Shown here: positions 8,100-16,504 of the stretch, in pieces
Numbering within the stretch: the first letter of the stretch is position 1
Layout: each line of letters begins with the position of its first letter
Made by a program: the position numbers and the translations under genes
IMG/VR virus record: IMGVR_UViG_3300021440_000639
Span: 1-33,388 of that record
Strand: one strand, 5' to 3'
Source: a virus
Length of the DNA stretch: 33,388 nucleotides
The notes under the pieces: generated by a model
What the model was told of the DNA's origin: nothing
Seen by the model: the letters and a program-made list of their open reading frames with translations, nothing else
The model's database searches: none

Positions 8100-8804
8100 T
8101 TACGCGGTTTGCTGGGAGTTGATGCCGAAGGCCATTTCCGCCTGACCTTTGATGCCGAGAGCGTTGGCGAATTGCTGATAGTGCATCTGGGCGCGGTCGG
8201 CGGCCCCGCCATACTGCATATCCTTCGAGAAGGCGCGCGAGAGGATATAGTCCATCAGCGCCGACTGATAGATCACCGGGATCGGGATGGTTTTGTCGGA
8301 ATAGCTGTCGATGTCCTCGGGATCATCCCCAACGTCTGCGGCAATGTCCGCGAGGATGGTGGACATGATACATTCGATTTTCCCGGTCCCGGTGTTGCCC
8401 GGATAGACATAGAACACGCGCTGTTCCAGCGGGTCAGCGATGACATGCCGAACGGTGGCGCGGAACGGGGTGCGCGCCGGGTCGTGCCAGTTTGGGTTCT
8501 GCACGTCGAGGATTTCGCGGGCGATCTGGGTCACAGATGCGCCGCCAACATAGGTCGGATCGGTCCCCGTCATGTTGCGCGTCACGCGCAGCAGAGCGTT
8601 ATAGCCATCAGGAAGTGTCTGCTTGGTGCCGGAAACCAGCGGAAACACCACAGTAGAAGATGAAACGGTCGGCTTGTGGAGGGTGATTTCCCGCAATCCC
8701 GCGTTCATCCACTTGACCAGTTCGGTGAGTGGCCAGCGAGTTGCCGCCCCGTCTTGGAGGATGATGTGGGCTTGGGAAAGGATTTCGCTGGCGGTGATGG
8801 GCAT
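8100..8804 (-). CDS. DUF6682-like phage connector/adaptor protein
   Basis: 234 residues beginning MPITASEILSQAHIILQDGA, then RWPLTELVKWMNAGLREITLHKP, GTKQTLPDGYNALLRVTRN and RVFYVYPGN. This run of an N-terminal helix pair, a GT(K/R)Q.LP turn and a FYVYP strand is the pattern I associate with DUF6682, a family found between capsid and tail genes. It probably forms part of the neck connecting portal and tail. The database name is from memory and was not checked. Confidence 0.6.
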   Translation of the reverse strand: MPITASEILSQAHIILQDGAATRWPLTELVKWMNAGLREITLHKPTVSSSTVVFPLVSGTKQTLPDGYNALLRVTRNMTGTDPTYVGGASVTQIAREILDVQNPNWHDPARTPFRATVRHVIADPLEQRVFYVYPGNTGTGKIECIMSTILADIAADVGDDPEDIDSYSDKTIPIPVIYQSALMDYILSRAFSKDMQYGGAADRAQMHYQQFANALGIKGQAEMAFGINSQQTA

Positions 8805-8811
8805 GGCCGGA

Positions 8812-9243
8812 TCACTCCTTCGGGAGGGCTTTCAGGGCCGCAATGAGGGTCGCACGGCTGGCATTCTTCTTCGCTGCCTGTCCGAATGCCTTGGCATATT
8901 CATCGCGCAGCTCCGCATTCGAGGCGTTTGCGAAGGCGTCGGCATCTTGGGGGACCGAGGTTTCGGCCTCATCGGTCCCGGCGTCGCTTGGGTTGTCAAT
9001 CGGAGCATCTTCATGCTCAACGATCATGCCCATGGCGGCCAGAACATCGCTGTCGAGCGAAAACGGAGCATAGGCCTCGGGGATTGCCAGCAGGATTTCG
9101 ACGTGTTCGACTCTCGACACTTCGGCTACATGCGGCGTGTGCATCCAATGGGCCTCGGCGTCCATCGGCGCGAAGATATAGGTGTCGTCGTCAAGCGTGA
9201 CGATGGTTCCCGTCTCCCGCTTGAGTTTGCATTCGATCTGCAT
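8812..9243 (-). CDS. Small virion-block protein, unknown function
   Basis: 143 residues from the ATG at 9243 (MQIECKLKRETG), chosen for its AGGAGAAGG ribosome site; the longer frame adds only non-coding-like residues. The N-terminal 60 residues look like a small beta domain (IVTLDDDTYIFAPMDAEAHW), the middle is acidic (EDAPIDNPSDAGTDEAETS), and the C-terminal 35 residues form a helical piece resembling a short SAP/HeH-like or Rho-N-like hairpin (ELRDEYAKAFGQAAKKNASRATLIAAL). A capsid-associated or head-completion role is possible from position alone. Confidence 0.55.
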   Translation of the reverse strand: MQIECKLKRETGTIVTLDDDTYIFAPMDAEAHWMHTPHVAEVSRVEHVEILLAIPEAYAPFSLDSDVLAAMGMIVEHEDAPIDNPSDAGTDEAETSVPQDADAFANASNAELRDEYAKAFGQAAKKNASRATLIAALKALPKE

Positions 9244-9326
9244 GGCCTTCTCCTGGCGGTGTTCTGGGTGCTGAAATGCCGGGCGATCATCACCGCCCGG
9301 CATGGCGGATTTCGTCAGCGTCGGCT

Positions 9327-9767
9327 TCAGAGCGTGTAGAACAACAGCAGTTCGACCTTTTTGGAGGGCGAAGCGGTGATGTTCGCAGTCGTGGTCAGGC
9401 CGATGGACCGGTCATAGTCTGCCTTGGCGAACTGGAAGCCGGTTGCCAAAGACATGCGCGTGACGGCGGCGTTGATGTCGGTGGCGGAGAAGAACTCCGA
9501 ACCGATGGTGCGCGCGGCGTTCGGATCGCCGACATCACCAGACATGATACCCACGTTTGCGGTGCAGACCGCGCCGATAGCGCCGATCAGAACCGCATCA
9601 CAGACGTTGGCGAAGGCGGGGAGGACGCCGAGTTCCAACTTGTCGGTGGCGAAGGTAAACGCGGTCGAGAACACGAAGGGGAAGCGGGCGACCATGACGC
9701 TGCCCGACGACAGGGCGCGCGGCGGCGTCAGGCGGCGCAAGGCGGTGGAGGACTGAAAGAATGCCAT
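9327..9767 (-). CDS. Possible capsid decoration protein
   Basis: 146 residues with AGGAG 7 bases before the ATG. It is rich in Ala, Thr, Phe and Val with few charges, like a small virion surface protein. It lies directly after the major capsid gene, from which it is separated by a GC hairpin, the usual place for a decoration or head-fibre gene. No domain is recognised and the function is inferred from position. Confidence 0.5.
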   Translation of the reverse strand: MAFFQSSTALRRLTPPRALSSGSVMVARFPFVFSTAFTFATDKLELGVLPAFANVCDAVLIGAIGAVCTANVGIMSGDVGDPNAARTIGSEFFSATDINAAVTRMSLATGFQFAKADYDRSIGLTTTANITASPSKKVELLLFYTL

Positions 9768-9802
9768 GAGGTTGCTCCTGTTCTGGCGATCTATTGAGGA
9801 AA

Positions 9803-9823
9803 GCGCGGGCTATTCGCCCGCGC
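9803..9823 (-). terminator. Hairpin after the major capsid gene
   Basis: On the minus strand GCGCGGGC pairs perfectly with GCCCGCGC across a 5-base loop, followed by TTTCC. It begins 16 bases after the capsid stop. The short T-run suggests a partial terminator or an mRNA-stabilising 3' end that would let capsid message exceed that of the downstream tail genes. Confidence 0.55.
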
Positions 9824-9838
9824 CGGTCATTCAGGCGA

Positions 9839-10933
9839 TCACGGAGCCGCCGAATAGGTATCCACGGCAATCACGCCGAAGTCGCGGTTGTTGAACCGGG
9901 TTTTCTTCATGCCGAAGATCGTGCCCGCAACCACGGTCGGTTCGTTGCCGTAGTCGTCAACATCTTCTTCCCACATGAAGCGGTTGCCGCCCGGAACGCC
10001 GTAGGCCACCACACCGGCCTGCCGCGCCATGAACAGAGCGCGGGAGGCGGGCAGGTTCGCGCCTGCGCCGTAATCCGAGAAGCGGATTACCGATTTGTGC
10101 GAGTGCAGAATCACATTGTTGATCATGCCCAAGCTGCCCTTGAACAGCTTGTTGTCGGAACCTTCTGCCTGCGCGGCGGCCTTTTGCAGTTCAAGCCAGC
10201 CGGTCGTGCCGGTGTTCGTGCGCAGCGAATATTCCTGAAACAGCGACATCAGCAGGACATACCGCTGTTCGCCCTCGATGGAGACGGGAACCATGTTGGC
10301 CGCGTCGGGGTCCAGTGCCCGGATCATTCCCGCGTTGGTGTTGATCTTTTCGATCAGGTCGCGCGACATGATGTCGGTCGAAACCATGGAGGCCTTGGAA
10401 GTTGCCACGCCGCCATAGACAAGGTGCTGCGCATCCGGGGCTTGCAGGGCATTGGTCGCAAAGCCGGTGTAATCGGTGTCCTCGTAGAAGTCCTGGTTGA
10501 TGCCACGCGCACCGGACAGATAGATGAACGTGATCTGGTCCATGTATTCGGCCCAGTAGTCCGAGAGGCGGTCCTTGGCGATCTTGCGCAGGTCATGCGC
10601 CGTGCGCTTGCGGGTCATCCGGCCACCAGCCGAAACGCTGTGACGGATTTGGTCGATGGTCACGCTGTCGGTGTAGAACCGCAGGTTTTCTTCGCGGCCC
10701 TTGATCCGGTTGTCGCCGGTGGTGGGCTTGCCCTTGAGTTGGACCGACAGGTCGAACGACACGGTGTCACCGGCGTCCGATTCCAGTTCGGTTTTCTGGT
10801 GGATGATGGCGTTGTCACCGGTGCCGATGAACTTCTTCTGGAAGTAGGACTTGGACAGAGCGTCCACGGCCAGAAGGTTTGCCCACCGTTTTTGAGCGCG
10901 CGGATCGCCAAACGGAATGACAGTCTGGGACAT
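9839..10933 (-). CDS. Major capsid protein, N4-gp56 family
   Basis: 364 residues; GAGGT lies 6 bases before the ATG. Features of this HK97-fold capsid family are visible: a short N-terminus (MSQTVIPFGDPRAQKRWANL), the early GDNAIIHQKTELESDAGDTV segment, the RHSVSAGGRMTRKRTAHDLR helix region and YLSGARGINQDF, then strand-rich domains ending GVIAVDTYSAAP. Length fits the family. It forms the icosahedral shell, assembled on the scaffold-like protein encoded two genes upstream. A CsrA-like gene and a hairpin lie immediately before its leader, suggesting post-transcriptional control. Confidence is high from several matching segments. Confidence 0.88.
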   Translation of the reverse strand: MSQTVIPFGDPRAQKRWANLLAVDALSKSYFQKKFIGTGDNAIIHQKTELESDAGDTVSFDLSVQLKGKPTTGDNRIKGREENLRFYTDSVTIDQIRHSVSAGGRMTRKRTAHDLRKIAKDRLSDYWAEYMDQITFIYLSGARGINQDFYEDTDYTGFATNALQAPDAQHLVYGGVATSKASMVSTDIMSRDLIEKINTNAGMIRALDPDAANMVPVSIEGEQRYVLLMSLFQEYSLRTNTGTTGWLELQKAAAQAEGSDNKLFKGSLGMINNVILHSHKSVIRFSDYGAGANLPASRALFMARQAGVVAYGVPGGNRFMWEEDVDDYGNEPTVVAGTIFGMKKTRFNNRDFGVIAVDTYSAAP

Positions 10934-10991
10934 TTTGATACCTCATGCAGAGAAAAGCTTGAGGCACATCATGCGCCGGGGTGTGGGTGCA

Positions 10992-11043
10992 TCCTACCAC
11001 CTATGGTATGCACTTGAAAAGGGGGCAGCTATAGGTGGTAGGA
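10992..11043 (-). promoter_or_regulatory. Inverted repeat in the major capsid mRNA leader
   Basis: A perfect 13-base inverted repeat (arms 10992-11004 and 11031-11043, 26-base loop). On the minus strand the first arm contains the last codons and stop of the CsrA-like gene, and the second arm ends in UAGGAU, about 60 bases before the capsid start. The 3' arm holds the RGGAUG core typical of CsrA sites. No T-run follows either arm, so it is not a classic terminator. I infer a regulatory RNA hairpin. Confidence 0.55.
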
Positions 11044-11220
11044 CTCGGGGAGTTCGCGCACCGGTTCCGATGCGCGCTCGATTTTTTGCAGGTTGATGTT
11101 GCGGTTTTCAGGGGCGGAAATGGCCAGCCGCAACACGCCTGATGTTGCTGCCTTGCAGTCGAGAAACACATCATCCCCTATGGCGATGCGATCCCCGGCT
11201 TTCAATTTCAACACCAGCAT
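11029..11220 (-). CDS. CsrA-like translational regulator
   Basis: 63 residues with GGGAG 7 bases before the ATG. The sequence lines up along its whole core with CsrA/RsmA: MLVLKLKAGDRIAIGDDVFL (CsrA: ML.L....GE...IGD.V), then a turn, then VLRLAISAPENRNINLQKIERA (CsrA: V.IGI.AP....V.R.EI). CsrA dimers bind GGA in RNA hairpin loops near ribosome sites to repress or stabilise messages. Some expected residues differ (the R before the first GD/GE, and the H/R of V.R.E), so binding specificity may have changed. It sits between scaffold and capsid genes; the stop lies within the hairpin of the capsid leader. A role in tuning capsid expression or altering host messages is inferred. Confidence 0.7.
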   Translation of the reverse strand: MLVLKLKAGDRIAIGDDVFLDCKAATSGVLRLAISAPENRNINLQKIERASEPVRELPESYHL

Positions 11221-11248
11221 GTTGCGGCTCCCGTTGCTCGTTCAGGGT

Positions 11249-12202
11249 TCAGTAGATCGACGCGCCATAGGCCTCGCGCTCGGCGGGCGACATGCGCGAC
11301 AGGATGGCCTCTTTCTGATCCGGGCTTGCCCGGTCCAGCATCGCATCGAGGGCCTGGGCGCGGGACTCGCCTCCAAGCGCACCGTTGTCCGCAGCGGATG
11401 GGATGCGCGCCAAGGTGATCGGCGGTGTGGGCCGCTGCGCTTGGGGCTGGGCGGCCTGCTTCTGCGCTGGTTTCGGGTCGGCCGCAGCCTTGCGGGCTGG
11501 TGCCGCAAGTGCCGGGTTTCCGGTGGCGTCGGCATAGTTGCGCGCCGCGATCTGCAACTGCCGGTCAAAAGGCAGATTTGCCATGGGGCTGTCTGCGCGC
11601 GTCACCGCCATGACGTGCTTGTTGAACGCTTCGACATGCGCGGTCGAGAACAAGACGGGATTGCTGGACTTGAATGCCGCAACAGAGGCATTCCAGCGGG
11701 CGTCCTCCTTCTTGGCGACTTCGGCGGCCTGCTCTTGCAGGATTTCCAGCTTGGCCTCCACGCGGCCAGCCTGACGGGCCACGCGGTCAATCTCGCGGGC
11801 ATATTCCTCGTCGCCTATTTCCCCATCCTGAAAGCGGCTGTCCAGCGCCTCTTTTTCAGAGGCAAACGTGGCGAGTTGCGCCTCAAGCGTAGATGGGTCG
11901 CCGATCTGGACCGCCTGCGGAGCGGACTCGGCGGCGGGTTGGGCCGCGTCGCCAGTGGCATCCATCGCATCCGGGGCGTCGTCGGCCTCGTCGTCGTAGG
12001 TGTCAGGGACGGAAAGATCATCTTCGAGGAAGGCGCGTTCGTCGTCCGACAGCAGCGACGGGTCAATGCGTTCTTCGGCGGGCGGAGTGTTGTCGAGCGT
12101 GGACTTGCCTTCGGGAAGGCCTGCCTCTTGCTCGAAATCCGGCGTTTCGCCGGTGTCAGTGAAGTCAATATCAGGATTTTGGGTCGCTACATCTTGCGGC
12201 AT
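11249..12202 (-). CDS. Scaffolding-like protein
   Basis: 317 residues, strongly acidic in the first 100 (DDERAFLEDD, TYDDEADDAPDAMDATGD), a long coiled coil around residues 105-175 (LEAQLATFASEKEALDSRF, EARWNASVAAFK), then an Ala/Pro/Gln-rich linker (KPAQKQAAQPQAQ) and a short helical C-terminus (REAYGASIY). This architecture, and its place between portal and capsid genes, match phage scaffold proteins that direct shell assembly and then leave. No protease domain is visible. The function is inferred from context and composition. Confidence 0.7.
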   Translation of the reverse strand: MPQDVATQNPDIDFTDTGETPDFEQEAGLPEGKSTLDNTPPAEERIDPSLLSDDERAFLEDDLSVPDTYDDEADDAPDAMDATGDAAQPAAESAPQAVQIGDPSTLEAQLATFASEKEALDSRFQDGEIGDEEYAREIDRVARQAGRVEAKLEILQEQAAEVAKKEDARWNASVAAFKSSNPVLFSTAHVEAFNKHVMAVTRADSPMANLPFDRQLQIAARNYADATGNPALAAPARKAAADPKPAQKQAAQPQAQRPTPPITLARIPSAADNGALGGESRAQALDAMLDRASPDQKEAILSRMSPAEREAYGASIY

Positions 12203-12214
12203 GGGTCGTCTCCG

Positions 12215-14464
12215 TCAGGGTTGGGGTGGAAGGGAGGGTGAAGCGGGGTTGAAGGGGGGGTGAACGGCAGCGGGTGCCGTCTCACCTTCGGCCATTTCTT
12301 CCGGGTTGGGGTGGGCCGTCGCAAAACCGGCGTGATCCAACAGCCGGTCGGCCACGGGAACGGATTGCGGCACGGAAATGACGGCAAGGGCGGCTTCCAG
12401 CGCCGATTTCAGCGCCGACATGCGGTCCAGAGGCAAGCCCTCCATGACCTTCTGGGCGTCAGCGCCAGCCTTTTCGGCTTGCGCGGCCTTCAACTTGGCC
12501 TCGTTCTCCATCTTGGCGATTTCGGCCATGGCACCGCGCTTCTGCATGGCGTCGGCCTCGGCCTTGGCTTGCTCCTGCGCCATTTCCTCGGGAGACTTCG
12601 GAGCGTTCGGGTCTGCATCCGGGTCTTTCATGCCTGTGATCTGGCGAATCCGCTTCACGATTTCCTCGCGGTTCGGCAATTCGTCCATGCCTTCGGCGAC
12701 AAGATCGAGGATTGCCATGACCACTTGCGGCTGGCCGGGGGCGACGCGGGCGACAAACTCCATCAGGGCTTCCACGCCAGCCTGCCGCATGGTTGCGTGC
12801 CATGACTGTTCGGAAATGATGAAATCCGCTTTCGTGCGGGTGATGTCGTTCTCGGGCGTGTCGTTGATGTTGATATACTGCGGGTTCCCGCGTTGATCCG
12901 TGATCCTGAACGACTTCTGCTCGGACATGAATTGCTCGGTGAGGGAGAGCATCTTCTCGCCGTGAATCTTGCGGGCGAAGCGCAGGTTGTCGAAGGGTTC
13001 GGCGGTGGCAAGCGCCCCCTGATCCTGCCGGGCCACGATGGCCTTTCCAGACACGGCATTGGTGGTGCGGCCAAGGCTTTCATCGGTGACGCCTGACTGT
13101 TGCTGCACCATCTGGATCATGCGCGACATCAGGTCCAGATGGGCAGGCGCAAGATCGCGGTCCACGTTCATTTCGAGACGCTTGCCGGGGTTCACGACGA
13201 TGATCGCGTCGGGGCGGGCGGCTTCTTCCTCGTATTGCTCAAGGTCGTCAACTGCGCCCTTTTCCATGATGGTCTTGTTTGTCGCCAGCACATATTGGGC
13301 CTTGGACGCAGACTTGTTGATGTGTGTTTGCAGGTCGCGCATTCCACGGATCAAGCCATACGGAGAACCGTCAGAGGCCTTGCGGTAGCAGATGATCGGC
13401 GTGAACGGATAGCGGTTGTGGCGATATGGCGACGGCGCGAGATAGAGCAGCCCGGCAGTCGTGAACAGCGAAACGAAGGTCCGCATCTTCACACGCTTGT
13501 GGATCGAGGCGCGGCCTGCATCCACGTCGCGCAGATGCCCCTCGGAAAACTCGTCGAAAATCTCGCCAGAGAAATCCCCGCCGACGATCACGCGAGTCAT
13601 TGCGGGCTTGCGGAACCATCCTTCGATCAGGCGCACGCGATCTCGGGAGGTTGCCGACATGCCGGGCGCAGAGCGGGCCGTGGAGGAGGCGGTGTTCTCC
13701 CACTCGTCCATGGCCTCGTCGCCGAATTGGTCGAGAGAGGCACCAAAGTTCAGCGAGGATGCCGCTGCGGTGGTGATCATTTCCTCTCGATCCGGCGTCA
13801 GCGCCACCGCGTTGTCGATGTCGGTCCATTTTGTGCGGAACATGAACCGGCCATCGCTAAAGTCGGGTGCGTTCGCCAGACTATCCCACAGAATGTTGCG
13901 CCAGCTTTCGGCGCGGTCATAGATCGGCTCCCCGCCTTCATCATCCGCCTGCCATCCGGCTTCCAGCCATCCAATCCCGCACTTCACAGCGGATGCAAAG
14001 GCCTGCGAGGACGCAAACTCGCTGTTGTTGGCGTCGGAGAGGTATTTCAGCAGTTCGGTCTTGCGCTCGGCGGCGGCGGAGCCTTCCTTGCGCCGCGCGA
14101 GGATCTTGTAATCCGTGCGCCCGCGCCGTTCCGTTCCAATCAACCAGTTCAGGGTGGTGGAAATCACGTTGTAGTTGGTCGCCATCTGGCCGCGCTGCGC
14201 GAGGATGAACTTTTCTTCGTCCGTCCACGGGTCGTTGTCGTAGAAACGCTCGTCCTTCGCCATTTCGGCGCGGTTGCCGGCCTGCTTGTCGAGTTCGGCC
14301 AGGTAGTGACCCAAGAGGTTGGAATGCAGCTTTCGGGACTCGTTCGAGTCGAGGTTGATCTTGCCTTGCACCCCCTGATCTGGGGCGACAACACCGCCCT
14401 GAAAGCGGTCAATCGGGCTATTGGGCCGGTTTGTGCGGGGCGCGGAGGCAATGATGTCAGACAT
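12215..14464 (-). CDS. Portal protein, P22 type
   Basis: 749 residues, in the range of P22-like portals. Visible features: an N-terminal GHYLAELDKQAGNRAEMAKD helix with DERFYDNDPWTDEE, then RGQMATNYNVISTTLNWLIG and RRGRTDYKILAR, characteristic of the P22 portal family; a helical segment near residues 420-470 (DLMSRMIQMVQQQSGVTDESLG); and a long C-terminal helix rich in Ala/Glu/Lys (residues 640-700) that would form the barrel. The dodecameric portal is the DNA channel and binds the terminase. The start overlaps the preceding stop by 8 bases. The last residues are Pro-rich. Confidence 0.88.
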   Translation of the reverse strand: MSDIIASAPRTNRPNSPIDRFQGGVVAPDQGVQGKINLDSNESRKLHSNLLGHYLAELDKQAGNRAEMAKDERFYDNDPWTDEEKFILAQRGQMATNYNVISTTLNWLIGTERRGRTDYKILARRKEGSAAAERKTELLKYLSDANNSEFASSQAFASAVKCGIGWLEAGWQADDEGGEPIYDRAESWRNILWDSLANAPDFSDGRFMFRTKWTDIDNAVALTPDREEMITTAAASSLNFGASLDQFGDEAMDEWENTASSTARSAPGMSATSRDRVRLIEGWFRKPAMTRVIVGGDFSGEIFDEFSEGHLRDVDAGRASIHKRVKMRTFVSLFTTAGLLYLAPSPYRHNRYPFTPIICYRKASDGSPYGLIRGMRDLQTHINKSASKAQYVLATNKTIMEKGAVDDLEQYEEEAARPDAIIVVNPGKRLEMNVDRDLAPAHLDLMSRMIQMVQQQSGVTDESLGRTTNAVSGKAIVARQDQGALATAEPFDNLRFARKIHGEKMLSLTEQFMSEQKSFRITDQRGNPQYININDTPENDITRTKADFIISEQSWHATMRQAGVEALMEFVARVAPGQPQVVMAILDLVAEGMDELPNREEIVKRIRQITGMKDPDADPNAPKSPEEMAQEQAKAEADAMQKRGAMAEIAKMENEAKLKAAQAEKAGADAQKVMEGLPLDRMSALKSALEAALAVISVPQSVPVADRLLDHAGFATAHPNPEEMAEGETAPAAVHPPFNPASPSLPPQP

Positions 14465-14909
14465 CTTCGGTGATCCCGGTTTGGGTGATCTTGCCGGTGT
14501 CGCGGTTCACCATGGTTGCAAAGGCGACTTCCACCTGATCGACGGCAGGCATCGGCGGGCAGGTCAGCAGGTCTTGCAGGTGGTTGCGGACCAGATCGGT
14601 GATCCTGAACAGGTTGCGTGGGTTCATCGGGTCCATGCCAAGCGAAGCGGCAAAGTGAATCGAGGTCGTCGCGCAATGCGCGCCATCGCCGGTGTGTTCA
14701 TCCCACATATAGGCAAGACCAAGCGGAACGATACAAGGGGTGGTGCGTTCCGGGTTGATCTGGTGGAGACTCGGGACGATCACCAGCGCCGGGCTGCGGT
14801 CGTGATGTGTCCACGTCAGATAGACCGTCAGATCGCCGTGGACGAACCGCGCGGCGGTCTTGGAGAGGTCAATCGCCAGCTTCGGCGTGTCGTTGAGTCG
14901 CATATTCAT
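14457..14909 (-). CDS. Conserved small protein between terminase and portal, unknown function
   Basis: 150 residues from the ATG at 14909, overlapping the terminase stop as ATGA. It is a mixed alpha/beta protein (VHGDLTVYLTWTHHDRSPAL then CIVPLGLAYMWDEH and NLFRITDLVRNHLQDLLTCP) without a known motif. Similar small genes sit between terL and portal in other podoviruses. It may be a packaging or head-vertex factor, but nothing in the sequence proves that. Confidence 0.6.
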   Translation of the reverse strand: MNMRLNDTPKLAIDLSKTAARFVHGDLTVYLTWTHHDRSPALVIVPSLHQINPERTTPCIVPLGLAYMWDEHTGDGAHCATTSIHFAASLGMDPMNPRNLFRITDLVRNHLQDLLTCPPMPAVDQVEVAFATMVNRDTGKITQTGITEDV

Positions 14910-16504
14910 AGGACTGAGGCTCCAAAGCGGCCGGAATTGCGGCGGGTGGGACGTGTCTGGGCGTTGACCAGCGCAGGATCGAAACCCTGTGCAAGCTGGC
15001 GCAGGGCGTCGGCGGCCTCGGTGTGCGGGTTGTCCTTGTCGGGTTCATCCGACCAGACCCCGAGCGTCGAGTTCCACTTCTTGCGGTAGAGTGACAGGTG
15101 TTCGATCCCTGCCGCGCAGGCGTCGCGGTCGAACCACAACTGCGAGAAGATCGAGCGAGTGAGGTCGATCCCGTGCTGCAACACCTGAACGCGCGGGACG
15201 ATGTGAAACTTCCAGTCGGGGGCGAGTTCCATCAGCATGTCGAGCGGCGAGGCGATGGTGTTTGCCATCTGCCGGGTCTGCACCGCGTCGTGAGGCAGGA
15301 ACATTCCACCGAACACATAGCCCGTGGCGCGCAGCCGGTTGACGTAATGGGCGTATCCCTCGGACCAGCCCTCCATGAATCCGATGATGCGGTGCTGCAT
15401 CCCGATGTATTGGTGCAGCCAGATCGCGGTGCCGTCGCCAGAACCAATATCCCAGAACGTGTTGACCGGGACGCGGGCGACATGCGGAACCACGGTGATC
15501 CGACCTTCGATGCGGGCGCGGGCCAGTTGCGCCGCGTAGAATGTCCCCTCGGTGGACCGTTGCCAGCATTCTTCGGAGGTTGACGGCCATTCCTGCCACA
15601 TCTTTTCGACATCGCCGGAAAGGTCGGTTTCCCTCTTGGAGACGTAGAAAGCCCGCTGCCAGTCATCCAGCTTGACGCCTTCCGACTTCTCGATCTTGTC
15701 GAAGTAGGCGTGATCCGCCTGGGTGATGCGGACAGTGGCCGGGTCGAGGCGATATTTCGGCTCCTTGAACCACGGGAAGAAGAAGAACCGGTATTCCGCC
15801 TTGCTGAGTTGCTTGCGCTCCTGTTTCAGCGCCTCGGCTCGGCTGGCGATCTTGTAGAACTCGCCCTCCTGCCCCTCTGCGGTGGACTCGATGACCGCCA
15901 CGCCATCAATCGGCACAGCTTGCAGCGATCCGGTGACAATCTCGCGCGCCTTCTTGGGGCTTTCCTTGCCGATCTTGCCCATTTCCGAGACATGCAGCCG
16001 GTGGATGGTGCCAGACCGCATCGAGGTCGCCACGCGGACAGTGCTGTTGTTGTTGGCGAAGCGGATCATCTGGCCGGTGTCGTTCGCCAGCGGGTGTTCG
16101 GCGCGCAATGACTCTGGCATGTTGTCGTAGGTGAACTTGATCTTGTCCGCGAAGATGGTTTCGGCGTCGGGAAGGGTGTGGGCAATGATGCCGCACCGCT
16201 GTTCGGCGTTGAACATCGCGTGATCGAAGGTGTTGATGCAGGCGGCGGTGGTGATCCCAAGCTGCCGCGCCTTCAACACCACGTTGCGATTGTGCAGGTT
16301 CAGCAGGAACTCTGTCTGCGATGCGTTGGGGATGAACGGCATCGAGGTCGTCGGCTGGCCTTCCTCCCCCTTGACGATGATCCGGTAAAGCGCCCCTGAA
16401 AACAGACGCCAGCGCCATGAGGCGAGGCACATCGCCAACTCGGCCTCGGTCGTCGGCACGAATGACGGGTCTATCTCGACTGGCTCGGGCGGAAGGATGC
16501 TCAT
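14906..16504 (-). CDS. terL: Terminase large subunit (packaging ATPase/nuclease)
   Basis: 532 residues. The ATPase domain shows a Walker A-type KARQLGITT at 78-86, a Walker B-type HRLHVSEMG at 168-176 with E174 as catalytic acid, and a coupling motif IESTAEG at 205-211. The nuclease domain shows WDIGSGDGTAIW with D352, then GFMEGW (E378) and PHDAV (D406), a plausible RNase H-like metal triad. It pumps and cuts DNA at the portal. It overlaps the small terminase start-stop by 4 bases and the next gene likewise. All core motifs are in order. Confidence 0.9.
   Translation of the reverse strand: MSILPPEPVEIDPSFVPTTEAELAMCLASWRWRLFSGALYRIIVKGEEGQPTTSMPFIPNASQTEFLLNLHNRNVVLKARQLGITTAACINTFDHAMFNAEQRCGIIAHTLPDAETIFADKIKFTYDNMPESLRAEHPLANDTGQMIRFANNNSTVRVATSMRSGTIHRLHVSEMGKIGKESPKKAREIVTGSLQAVPIDGVAVIESTAEGQEGEFYKIASRAEALKQERKQLSKAEYRFFFFPWFKEPKYRLDPATVRITQADHAYFDKIEKSEGVKLDDWQRAFYVSKRETDLSGDVEKMWQEWPSTSEECWQRSTEGTFYAAQLARARIEGRITVVPHVARVPVNTFWDIGSGDGTAIWLHQYIGMQHRIIGFMEGWSEGYAHYVNRLRATGYVFGGMFLPHDAVQTRQMANTIASPLDMLMELAPDWKFHIVPRVQVLQHGIDLTRSIFSQLWFDRDACAAGIEHLSLYRKKWNSTLGVWSDEPDKDNPHTEAADALRQLAQGFDPALVNAQTRPTRRNSGRFGASVL

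Noticed and set aside
9794-11017. 407-codon open frame on the plus strand
   Set aside because: Antisense of the major capsid gene, which shows clear family features.
13100-14473. 457-codon open frame on the plus strand
   Set aside because: Antisense of the portal gene; no ribosome site or recognised domain.
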